A stretch of DNA of 64,000 nt from Proteromonas lacertae (Eukaryota > Sar > Bigyra > Opalinata > Proteromonadidae). The stretch spans positions 1-64,000 of the forward strand of contig NGBS01001167.1 of assembly GCA_002245135.1 (NCBI GenBank), read 5' to 3'. The notes under the pieces were generated by a model that was not told the origin of the DNA, searched no databases, and was given only the letters and a program-made list of their open reading frames with translations. Position numbers and translations under genes: made by a program. This document shows positions 1 through 11,567 of the stretch, in pieces (the first letter of the stretch is position 1; each line of letters opens with the position of its first letter).

Positions 1-819
1 AACCATTGAGCCACTCCATATTTGATAACCTATATCATCTAAATACTTTAAACATTTCACTCTATCTTCAAATTTCTTTGCTGCAAAGTTTATACTGTAA
101 TACAACTCTGGATTGGATGTTTCAATTCTTAAACTGTAACTAAAAATATAATAATAATGATAAAGATTATAAAATATAAAATACAATGAAGCTCCTTTAT
201 TGAAAAATCTTTCATAAACTGAACGAGGATATTCTCCAATACTTAGACCAATAACACTATGATAATTCGTCTAATAAAATAAAATATAAAAATTAATAAA
301 TACATTATTATTTTTTTATATATTCATTTTCATCATTCTTAATTTGATCTAAAGTTCTTTCATACCAATTGTATCTATTTTCACCAGTCTGTTCTCCAGC
401 TTCTATTAATAGATTCTTTATTCCATAATCAAATAATTCTGTTATTGTTTCGCCAGGTTGTAATAAAACATGAGTATATCTTTGAATTTTACTTTCTCTT
501 CTCATTCCACAATATAAACAGTTCTTTTGACACATGTTATGGTATACATTCTACCTTCTAAACAGATACTTTTGCCAAAGTAACGCTCTTTCAAAGTGTT
601 GGCATGAACACATAAACCATCCAACTATATATGTTAGAAAATAATTATCATATATATTATAAACTGCTTTATCTTCACATTTCAATATTTTGTTTATCTC
701 CTTTTTATCAAGTTTCAAAATCTCACCTACATTTCAGTATAGCATAATCATATCATATTTTATTTCATACCTTGTTTGAATTTTCTACCAAGAAATTTAC
801 AAAAGGGTTTTACTTTCAT
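1..819 (-). CDS. hydE: HydE-like radical SAM protein ([FeFe]-hydrogenase maturase), partial at the left edge
   Basis: HydE is a radical SAM enzyme that helps build the H-cluster of [FeFe]-hydrogenase. Known eukaryotic versions act in mitochondria or hydrogenosomes. The start at 819 opens a short basic N-terminus (MKVKPFCKFLGRKF) that could be an organelle presequence. GT-AG introns lie at 727-770, 625-664 and 140-184. The cluster motif CQKNCLYCGMRR gives C-x3-C-x2-C. It is followed by IQRY, a GE-containing strand, LSIGEYPRSVYERF and SLRIETSNPELY, all in HydE order. The gene runs off the window before its C-terminal part. Two frame breaks are not explained by introns: just before the Cys motif (about 532) and at an A-run near 310. 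It is therefore either a decaying gene or locally erroneous sequence. PylB and BioB are relatives, but the residues after the Cys motif favour HydE. Confidence 0.72.
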
Positions 820-1015
820 AGTATAATCAACATTTTGTATATTTGGAATATGATCTACGTTTATAATGTATAATTAATATACGAAGAGTGGTTACAAGGT
901 TTGAAAAGTTCCTTCTTAAGGAGGAATTGAATAAAGAAAACATCAATCAAGTTTGAGAATGAGTTTGTCCAATAAATAATAAAAAAATAGTTGTTATTTT
1001 AGATCTTTTTCTGAA

Positions 1016-4000
1016 ATGAACTATTTGAAGAGGAAGGTGAAGGGTTTAGCTCCATCTAACAAAACTGCAAATAATGATAGTTCAGCAAAAGAAAATAAAA
1101 GCGAAGATACACAAGAATCAAGTTTAAATCTTATGGTAAGCGAAACAGGGATGAAAAAAGTCCATTTGAGGAGGACAATGAAGTTTAGATCAAGAGAATT
1201 GGGAATCTATGAGAAGCAAGTTTGAAGATTGTATATTTTAGCTATTAATGATATTTAGTTGAAAATAATATATCATTAGTTCTTAGTTTCATTTTTCATC
1301 CTAGTGTAGAAGGAAATTATTTCAAAAAATCAAGAAAACTACAGAATTAGTAGGATCACCTCAACTATCAATTAGTGGTGGTGGAAATCTGTATAAATCC
1401 CTTGAAGAACGTAACATTTAAAACATTTCCATTGAATTTACGAATTGGTATATTGAAAGGAGTGTTAATGATAATTAATGAAAAGTATAAATGTGCATTC
1501 TATAAATTATTATTATTATATAATCGAATAATAGATGTAATGCAATTCGTCTAAGAATAATATTCAAAGAAAAATTCAGAATTGACTATTTAGATTACAT
1601 CCTTTCCTTACTCAGTAAACCAGATTGTAATATAGAAGAAGACATCATCCAATTATACTGCAAAATCATTGGAAGATTAGGAAGTGGAGGAATCTCTGTC
1701 AAAACGCTTGGAAATATATTTAAATATATGTTATTAAAAACCTCATTATCAAACTTACATATTAAGTTCAATGTGTGAAATGATGAGTTATCATCGATAC
1801 CAGCATGAAATATCACCTGAATATTACTTTGATTTTTATGGTAATAAGAGTGGAATAGAATATATTAGTAATAATAATGATATTGAAAATAACAACATTA
1901 AGAGTCTATTTAGTAATGGCTATTTGTTATATTTATGGATTAGACCAATCCTGCTTCTTTATCATCCAGTAATTTGTTATTATTAACTACATCAAGGTAT
2001 ATATATATATATATATATGTTCTTTTTAATAGTCAAATGATTGAACTAAATTTTCAAGATAGTTTATTATGTTATAATGTCCAAAATACAAACGATTCAA
2101 AGAATGAAATGACAGTTCCCTATTCATTTCAACCTTACAATTGGTATTATATAATAGTAAGCCATAAAAAGAGTGTTTTTAAAGATCAATTCAGTATAAT
2201 AATCAATGGAAATCAAATCATTAAACAGAATATATCTTATTTGAAAATCAAAGATAATTTTAAATGGATTATTGGCAAAGGATATAATGGTTTAATGGGA
2301 AGTTGTATGATGTTTTCTAGTGATGCCAAAAATTGAATCAAATATTCCAACCAATTACAATATCAATGCTTTGTATAATAATCCATATATTTATAATGAT
2401 GTTGATTTAATATTACATCAAAAAGAATTAATATTCTATTACAATCCAACTTTACATTATAAAAATATATTAATTGATACGTTGAGTCATAATTACAGTA
2501 AATTACTTCCCAATACAGCAATATGGAAAGAAATATCAATTATTCAAGCATTGAATATTATTGGAGGAATAATGTATTATTACCACTATTTACATATGTT
2601 AAAAGTATATATATACATATATATTATTATTATTTTATATAGGAGATGATAGTAAGGTTAGTTTGTGTGATATATTCTCATTATTATCATCACTTATTGA
2701 TAATAATTTCATATTATCCAGTGATATGATGAGAAGTTATGCACCAGAATCAATCGGAGTATTATTGAAGCAATTATCACACAAGTATTTAGATGAAGAT
2801 GGAACAATCGAAAGTATAATCACATTAATAAAAACAATAAAGAATCAAGTCAAATTAGCTAGTACTTTAATCTATCAATTACTCAATATTAATATATGGA
2901 AGAAAACCAAATTTGAAACTCATAAAAGATTGTATGATAATATAAAGAATATAATATGTGAAGAAGATGGTAAAAGTTATTTACAGTTGAACAATTGGGT
3001 TCAATATCTATTAGATAATATTAGGCAGTTGTATTATAGTGAAATACCTCCAACATCGGTATATGGTAATTGGAATAATACTCCATCTATTGAAGTAAAT
3101 ACTAAAGTGATGTTATTGCAATCACAAATCCAATCAAACTTAACAAAAGATGAGAAAGATGAATTGAGAGAAAAGTGTATGTTATTGATTAAATTAATAT
3201 TTGAAAATCAAGTGTATTTATCGGATATTAAACAAATGTTGTCATTATGTATAGAAACGAAAGATAGTGGAATAATTATATCGGATTTTATTATTGTTTA
3301 ATAAATTATTAAAATCAATAAAGTTTTATAATATATTACAGAACTATAAGGATGTTGATTTGATTGAATTATTCTTACATTATATTTGCAGTATATATAT
3401 TTATTATTATTATTATTATTATTTAAATAGATAATGAGAATGAAAGTGTAAGATTATTAGGTATACTTATCGTAATACAATTAACAAGATTTGATTCAAC
3501 TGAAACTAAACGAAGTAGATCAAAAACATTGTTTAAAATCATCAATAAAAGATAGTTCAAATTCCAATAATAACAATGCTGAAACAATTATAGTTGATTG
3601 GATTGGATTGTTTGAAGATATTGGTGGATTTGTTATATTGAATAAGATGATAACTGAACATGAAACAACTCCTTTGAGTATCAATGTAATTATGAATTTA
3701 TTGTTTTTAAGCAATACTCAACATATTGGAATTGATTATACTGTATTTATTCAACCAGTAACAATAAAAGAGAATAATACAATAAGGAATCCATTATTTT
3801 TAACTCCCTTATTCACAATTTTAACTAAACAACCTAAAGATTATGTTATTGAAATGTTAAATAATATGAAAATATTATTTGAAAATAAAGAAAATGGAAA
3901 TTTGATTGCTTATGAACCAATGTGTATTTATTCAATATTAAAGTTTTATCATGATAATATCAATAATAATACAGATCCATCAGATAGTTTACCACCTCCA

Positions 4001-7000
4001 CCACCTTCATTATCGAATGATATTAGTATGGAAGGACTAAAATTACCCAAACCAGAATCAAGCTCTACTGAAAATGAAATTTGTGAAATAACCAAATCAC
4101 TTATTTCAACTCTAATTAATATATCCATAGAGAATAATCCATTAAATTCACTGATATTTAATGATTTATATAATGCAGAATATCTTATTTCTCCAGATAA
4201 TTTATCATTGTTTTATGAATTATTGAGTAGTTGTATTGATACATTAACCAAGAAAATCAATGAAATAATAGAAGAAGGTGGTAATACAAGTAAATCAGTA
4301 GATACTGTAGTGAATCTATTATTAATCATTGAGCCGTTATATTTGAATTATTATCCAACTGTAAATGGAAAAATATTATATTCACCTCCACCAGAGTTGG
4401 ATAAAGAGAATCATTGTATATATTGTCACGAATGTCCAGTAAATGATGTAGGTGATAATAAAAAGACAAACACTTTACATTTATATGAAGCTCAATTACC
4501 AAGTACTATCTGTTTTAAGTGTAATCATTATCATGTTCAAAGTCAAGCTCCCAATCAAACCTATCCGTTACATAATATTCTTTTTCCTTTATTTCAGAGT
4601 TATATTAGTCTATTAGATGATAGCGGTAATAAACAGAGTGAAATATACTGGAAAACTAATCTATCAGGCCATCCAGCTATCTATACAGTAATTAAGCTTT
4701 TAATTCGTTTAATAACCAGTGGACCAATAGGATCACTCTATCAATACAATCTATTCTACCAATTACGAAGGTTTATTGTAGAATTACTCTCCAATAAAAA
4801 CAAGCAAAACTGTGAATATATTGGTTTAATCATCGTTCATTTACACTCCTATTTGTATTACATTTACGACTTACTCGTCAAAGAACACACTAACAATTTA
4901 TATCCACCAATTAACAGTATCAAATATACAGGTGTTAATATCTACAAAGAAGGTTATAACAAGGAAGGAATTCCCAAAATCATCAATGAAATCGCAACAA
5001 CATTTAGTAATATTGTATCAATAGATCCATCACCATTACACTCAATGTTTGTTAATTATAATGATATGAAATCATTTATCAATATGCAAGCAGGTGAATT
5101 ATTAGAATTAAGTGGTAAATTGAATATTGATAGTATGTTAAACAGTAAATGGTTTAATTATGAATGGGTTTATCAGCCAATAATATGTGATCAAATTAGT
5201 AGTGTCTTGAATAAGATAAATAATGAGGAAGAAGTGATTTATAATGAATTTATTGTATATAATATATTATTTCTACTTATATATATATATATATAGAAAA
5301 AATATAATGATTTTAAAACAATCATCAATTATAATATTGACAAATTGAAGTTAGATGTGAAGAATACAATTGAAGAGAAATATAAGATAATAATAAACAA
5401 TGAAATTGAAAGATTGATAAAACAAAAGAAAAGAGAAAAACAAGAGAATGATATAAATAAAGAAAGATGGGAAAAAATATACAAAAATTTATGTTTGAAA
5501 GGTCAAGCCTGGGAAGATACTTCCGTTGAATTACATTACAAATTATCAATGAAAGTAAGTTCATCTTTTACAAGAGAATTATTGGAAATAAATTATAATT
5601 ATTCAAACTATGAACAATGTATGAGACAAAATGATACACGAACTCCACGCAATGAAAATCAACCAGAAATGAAATTGTTAAAATTATCAAGTATAATTTA
5701 TAATATTTTTATATTGTTAGAATCTTTAGCTTCATCAAGTCATTTCCATTTGAATGAAGCAGAAATTGAAGATGCAATAGATACAAGTATATCAGGTTAT
5801 GATGATTTATTGAATTATATTCCATTTAAAAATGCATTTTATAAAGATAAACCAATGTATATATATTCATATTCATATTATTATTATTATTATTTTATTA
5901 ATAGTTATCATACAAATGCCACATTAGTTCATCCTTTAAAAGAAGTTGAAGGAATGTTTATTATTGGTAAGTACATAATATGTTTTGTAGAAACTGAATC
6001 ACAAGTTATTTCAACTTGGAACTTATATGATACTACTATGTTATTCAGTAGACTTCATTTATTACAACCCAATTCAATTGAATTATATTTCTGCAATGGT
6101 GAATCCTGCTTCTTCGTTTTTCCAACTACTGTTATTCGTAATAAGATATTTAATATTTTATTAAGTTATAATTTACCATTATTAATCTATAAACCATCTT
6201 TAAATGCATATGATGCTTTAGTTCAGAATGGTTTTCTAAAGAAATGGCAAAATCGAGAAATCTCTAATTTTGAATATTTAATGATATTGAATATATATAG
6301 TGGTAGAAGTTATAATGATATGAGTCAATATCCAGTATTTCCTTGGATTATTAAAGATTATGATAATGATAAGATTGATGTAGAAAGTGAAGAGATTTAT
6401 AGAGATTTATCAAAACCAATTGGAGCAATTGATGAAGAAAAAGCTGAAATGGTATAATATATATATTTATTTATTATATAAATAGTTAAAACAACGTTAT
6501 GAAGAAATGAGAGATAGTGATATTCCACCTTTTCATTACGGTACTCATTATAGTTCAATTGGTAGTACATTATTCTATTTAATTAGAATTGAACCATTTA
6601 CTAATTTACATATTACATTTCAAGGTGGAAGGTTTGATGTTCCTGATAGATTGTTTATATCATTGAAAGCTGCATATGATAGTATATATCTCTTATTATA
6701 TTAATAAAAAATAGGCTCGACTCAGTCAAACACTGATTGTAAAGAATTAATTCCAGAATTCTATTATAACCCATACTTCTTATTAAACAATGAAAAATAC
6801 AGATTTGGTGTATTATCAAATGGCGAAGAAGTGAATAATGTCACATTACCAAAATGGGCTGAAAACGCCTACGATTTTATAAACAAACACAAAGAAGCCT
6901 TAGAAAGTGAATATATTTCAGAACATTTAAATGATTGGATTGATCTTATATTTGGTTATAAACAAAGAGGAGAAGAAGCTGAGAAATGTGTAAATATTTA

Positions 7001-8248
7001 TTATTATCTAACTTATGATGGTGCTGTAGATATGAATGAAATAGAAGATGAAAATACAAAGAAAACATATGAAGAACAAATATATCATTTTGGTCAAAGT
7101 CCATTACAATTATTCAAAGAAGTTCATCCAAAGAGAAACTCTACTGATGAATTACCATTATCACGTTTTTATAACTGTAAAGGCGGTTTAAATATTAGTA
7201 TAATCCAAGATATAATCAATGATGCAGTAATATTTGTGAGTTATGAAGGTGATTATATCATTTGTGTAACTGATAAATTAGAGTATCATCGAATAGGATA
7301 TGATTCATTAAGAGACTTGAATGCTATTGGTTATAATCCATCCAATGATAAGAAAGGATTAATTGGTAAAGAAATTAATGAACAATTAATATTGAAAGAA
7401 TTAGGAAGTGAAGAAAATGATTTAAGAAGTCAATGTTTATTATCAATGAGTCATTGTAAAGATAGTAATTATCTATTAAGTTGTAATTATTTGGATGGTA
7501 GTATAAGATATGTAAATGTATTTAATGATGATTATGGAATGTCAATTGGACATAATAATATAGTTACTTGTATTGATAGTAGTGAAGATGGTAGTTATAT
7601 TATATGTGGTAGTGAAGATTGTACTGTTTCAGTATGGAGATTGTTTAGCACAATAAATGCAAATTATTCGTATGATATTAATGTTTTAGAAGATCATGAA
7701 ACACATGGTGATAATTATTATGTTAAAATTAATGTATATATTATTATTATTATTATTTATAGACTTTACATGGTCATAACAGCGGAATTACTTGTGTTCG
7801 ATGTATTTTATGTTTAGATACAGCACTTTCAACCTCTGAAAATGGTCATTATATCCTTCACAGTTTAACTGAAGGTAGCTATCGTATATCTGGAGATCAT
7901 CCAAATCATTACAAAATAGATTATGGAATTATGGGAAATAATGGTATGTTTTTGTTACATTCAAATATTGACAATGTTTCTTACATTTATACTGTAAATG
8001 GTCAATTGTTGTATAATCTTAAACATGAACATATATTAACATCAGCTATTTTTTCATGTGATTGTCATTGTATTGTGATTGGATATGAAAATGGAGATTT
8101 GGTGTTTTATAAATGTTTAACTGGTTGTGAAATAAGTCATATTTTAGAAGAAGAGAATGATGCTGTGTTGAGTATGTGTGTATTAAGTTCAGATCAAGGT
8201 TTAATTGTTGGTCATAAGAGTGGTACAATATTTGTTTATACAGCTTAA
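1016..8248 (+). CDS. Large PH-BEACH-WD40 protein (neurobeachin/LvsA-like)
   Basis: BEACH proteins are large scaffolds in membrane traffic, lysosome biology and cytokinesis. The order here is an N-terminal helical region (about 1560-1770), a ConA-like lectin segment (DFYGNKSGIEY near 1820 and NGYLLYLWIR near 1925), an armadillo-like stretch (2.3-5.6 kb), a PH-like domain (about 5900-6200), a canonical BEACH domain and WD40 repeats (7.4-8.2 kb). BEACH hallmarks are GRSYNDMSQYPVFPW, LSKPIG, FHYGTHYSS, EPFT, ELIPEF, WIDLIFGYKQRG and FGQSPLQLF. Short introns such as 6452-6485 join these segments in frame. From about 3530 to the stop the gene reads cleanly. Upstream, several frame changes (near 1150, 1340, 1945, 2330, 2575, 3295 and 3530) cannot be removed with GT-AG introns, so the N-terminal model and the start at 1016 are weak. 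It is divergent with the HydE-like gene across about 200 bases. Confidence 0.85.
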
Positions 8249-8606
8249 ATATATACATATTTGATTCTATTATTATTATGTTATGTTTTTTTATGTTGAT
8301 ATTGTGTTTTTAGTGATTTTCATCAAACCTATAAATATGATAGAAAACAATAGATAATTATAAAATAAAAATTAACAAATTTAAAATCAATCAATCCTTC
8401 TGGAAAATATTCATAGTTTTAACTATAACTTGTAAATGTGGTCAACAGATTAAGATTTATCATTATTCCTAACATATTTTATTATATTTTTAAATTTATA
8501 AGATCATAAAGTCATATACCTTGCTATTGATCGAGAAAATCAACATTTTAAAAGTATTAATTTCAAATTTCAAGCCAAGCCACTCGTTTTTTAAAATTTA
8601 GAAAGT
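8249..8606. other. Intergenic stretch between the BEACH and CFAP97-like genes
   Basis: About 360 bases of AT-rich DNA hold the 3' flank of the BEACH gene and the promoter of the next plus-strand gene. I see no open frame with family similarity. The only noticeable element is TCAAGCCAAGCC at 8570-8581, close to the downstream ATG. It contains the TCAAGC hexamer that recurs upstream of other starts here. Confidence 0.5.
8570..8575. promoter_or_regulatory. TCAAGC hexamer upstream of the CFAP97-like gene
   Basis: TCAAGC lies about 32 bases before the ATG at 8607 and is followed by a half copy (CAAGCC). The same hexamer or its complement GCTTGA occurs within about 100 bases of many starts in this window. 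It is a candidate core promoter element by recurrence only. Confidence 0.35.
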
Positions 8607-10863
8607 ATGAAAAGAAGAGCTCAATCCGCTAGACCTCAAAGGCCTGCTGTTGCCATTGGCCCAAGACCTGTTCAAAAGGGAGCAAATAGATTAATAGACA
8701 GTTATTGGGAAGAAAAGAAACAGAAAGACCATTTGAAAAGGGTATATCATAAATGTACTATGTAGTAGTTAAAAAATGTAAAATCAATAGTCGATTGTGG
8801 ACCACCAGTTTCAATGACTCATATAAAGAAAGATTACAAAAGAAAAGAGTTCGATAAAAAACAGAGAGAAAAATTAATACAAAAAGAGAATGTTCACTTA
8901 ATTCGTCAAATATTAGATGTAGATGGAAAACAAGAAAGAGTGAGAAAAGAAACATATTACAGACATCCCAATAGAAATGAGCAAACATCAATGCAATATA
9001 TAAGAAGTGCTCAAGAGCAACACAGAATATCTCAAGAAAATCGAGCAATCCTAACAAGAATCGTATCAGCAAAGAGTCAGTATAATGTTCACAAATGGGA
9101 AGAAGATTATTATAAGAAAATAGCGTTAGTTAATGCATTACATGAAGGTAATTACAATGTTCCACCATCTCGACCAATATCAGCTATCAATAGAGATTAT
9201 GTGGTTGGTGGAAAGCCAGTATCATCAAGGATCAATTCACGATATTCAAAATACAGAGAAGATGATGGAGATATGGATGAAGATGAGATAGAAGAAATAT
9301 TATTTGAAAGAAGAAATAATAAAGGAAAAGAAGATAAATATGATGATGAAAGAATTGATTTTTCTAGACAAAGACCAACTCCCAAAATACCATCATCATC
9401 AAGTGGAGTAAGATCAAAATCAGCAATGTCTAAGCAAAGACCATTTTCAGCACATCCAAGTTTAATCCCTCAACAACAACAGAATGAACAATTACAGAAG
9501 AATGAGAATAATATGAATAAACCACCACTGTATAAGAAGAAGAAAGCTACTAGACCATTTAGTGCAAATTATCCATCATCTTCAGCTGTTAATCAATCAA
9601 GAGATTATGATGATGTAGACAGTAATAATGAAGAAATGAAATATTATGAAATAAATAATAGAAATGATGATATATTAAAGGAGAAAGAAAATGAAAATGA
9701 TGATAATGATGATGAAGAAATATTGAATTATAATGTTGAAATGAATTCCAATCCAAATGAAGACGATTTAACCAATCAAATGGATAATTTATCATTAAAT
9801 CTATACTCTGAACAAGAACAAGAAAGACGAAAAGAGCAAGAACAAAAGCCATCAATACCTCCATTACAAATTGATAGTAATAGTCAACAGAATCAATATA
9901 ATAATTATTATAATAATTATGAATATAAACAGAGTGATAATGATGTAGAAAGTCTAATGAAAGATTCACCATTACCATCAAATCGTGATATTAGTCCAAG
10001 AAGAAAAGATAATAATAATATTTCACCTATTGTATCTCCCAAGAAAAGTAGAAACTTGGAGAATGATGATGAAGATGATGATAATATTGATGATTTATTA
10101 AAACCTGATGTAAGTTTCAATGATCAATTATATAATAACAATAAACCAACATTGTCTAATCCTTCAACTCCTAATACACAAAGAAGCCATAATTTAACAG
10201 ATAATGAAATGAAATTGTCAGAAAGAAAAGAAGAAGATAACGATAATGATGATATATTGAACAATAATAAAGAAAATGATGATGATGAAGAAAAACATTC
10301 ATTAGTTAGAGTTCCATCACAAAGAAATGTAATAATTTATTTATTTATATTTATATTTCTTATAGAGACCAGAATCTGCAATTCCAAGTCATAGAAGTAG
10401 TGGTGGAAGGCCAGAAAGTGCATTATCCAGAAATCGTTCAATTAATAATATATCTCCAATATCAACACCAAAGAAACAACAACAGGAAGTTGAGAAAGTG
10501 GGTGATACTTTAGATTTTAGTGATGATGATGAATTTAATGATGATGGATTTGTATATATATATAATTATTTATATATATTTATTATTAGGAAGATGATTT
10601 TGGATCAACGAAAGGAACAACTGTAAATGCAACAGAGAATGAAGAGAAAAAAGAAGGTGAGGAAGAAGAAGATAATAATCAAGATGAAGATGAAGAATTT
10701 GATGATTATGATGATGATTACAATAGTTCTAATAAAGTAAAATCAAGTGTGCCAGATTATATGTATGGAAATACAGAAGAACCTTCAACTGATTGTATAT
10801 TTTTAATGTGTATTTTGAATAGCTGTTGAAGATTTGAATGGTGATGAAGATTGGTTGAAATAG
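8607..10863 (+). CDS. CFAP97/Hemingway-like ciliary protein with long acidic tail
   Basis: CFAP97 family proteins associate with motile cilia and sperm axonemes. The start at 8607 gives a basic N-terminus. After a 27-nt intron (8742-8768) comes the family core: HLKRLKNVKSIVDCGPP, then a charged helical segment and SQENRAILTRIVSAKSQY, which match the signature of a His/Leu helix, I-D-x-x-P-P and E-N-x-x-I-L-x-R-I. The rest is low complexity, rich in Asp, Glu, Asn, Gln and Ser, with KQRPFSAHP-type basic patches and no recognised domain. Three further short introns (near 10329, 10553 and 10795) keep the frame to the stop at 10863. A second gene of the same type lies at 62164-63074. The assignment rests on the core of about 150 residues; the tail looks lineage-specific. 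Confidence 0.72.
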
Positions 10864-10955
10864 TTGTCAAAAATAAATAGTTTTTTTAATGTTTAATTGT
10901 CGTTTTTTGATTTTAAAGAAAAAAATGAAAATTGAAACGAATATATTTGTATTTG

Positions 10956-10961
10956 GCTTGA
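10956..10961. promoter_or_regulatory. GCTTGA hexamer upstream of uL29m
   Basis: GCTTGA ends 13 bases before the ATG at 10975. It is the complement of the TCAAGC element found near many other starts. Its proximity suggests it could overlap the transcription start. Support is recurrence only. Confidence 0.35.
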
Positions 10962-10974
10962 ATTTTATTTTGAA

Positions 10975-11527
10975 ATGAATTTGTTTTTAAGAAAAAGTAA
11001 GAATATAATTCGTAATGTAAGCAAATCAAGAGGATTAGATGAGTTTATTGATTCCACTTATAAAATTAAGGATGTTTCTTATGGTATTATTGTCAATTAA
11101 TATGTAGGAAGAGCATGGAAAGCATCAGAACTAAGATTAAAAAGTACATCAGATCTTCAGAAGTTGTGGTTTGTATTACTAAAGGAAAGAAATGCATTAT
11201 ACACAGTGAGATATGATTGCCGTATTAGAAAAGTAACAATGCCACATCCAGAAAGACTACAGAAAGTATTTTTATAAAAATATTGATTATAAATAGGTTA
11301 AAGATTCAATGGCAAGAATAAAGTTGGTAATACATGAAAGATATCTTGAACAGAAGAAAATGAGAGAAAATAACTCACCAGAAAAACCAACAGAAAAAAC
11401 TAAATTGGTAGAAGGAGAGAAAACTAATAAATTAAACGACAATTTTGATAAAAAGTCAGAAATAGTATCTAAAGTAGAATCAGAAGTAAAATTAAGTTCG
11501 GAAGTACCAAAAGACACATTTGAATAA
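10975..11527 (+). CDS. Mitochondrial large-subunit ribosomal protein uL29m (MRPL47 type)
   Basis: This protein sits at the exit tunnel of the mitochondrial large ribosomal subunit. Three exons are joined by introns of 24 and about 31 nt. The mature part begins GRAWKASELRLKS and continues LQKLWFVLLKERNALYT and MPHPERLQKVKDSMARIK, the classic MRPL47 pattern: Gly-Arg-x-Trp, then Leu-Trp-(Y/F)-Val-Leu-Leu-Lys-Glu-(R/K)-Asn, then PERL-x-K-V-x-x-S-M-x-R-I. The first 30 or so residues (MNLFLRKSKNIIRNVSKSRG) look like a mitochondrial targeting peptide. A Lys/Glu-rich tail follows. The gene indicates organellar translation. It converges on the APC5 gene with only about 40 bases between stops. Confidence 0.9.
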
Positions 11528-11567
11528 GTTCAATAATATTTAATTGTTTTATATTTGTGAAATATGT

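Noticed and set aside
300-3600. Programmed ribosomal frameshifting (Euplotes-like) as the cause of the frame steps
   Set aside because: The steps have different directions and sequence contexts and no shared slippery or stop-codon motif.
9589-9981. Minus-strand His/Tyr/Leu-rich frame within the first CFAP97-like gene
   Set aside because: It mirrors the Asp/Asn-rich tail of the real gene and has no independent support.
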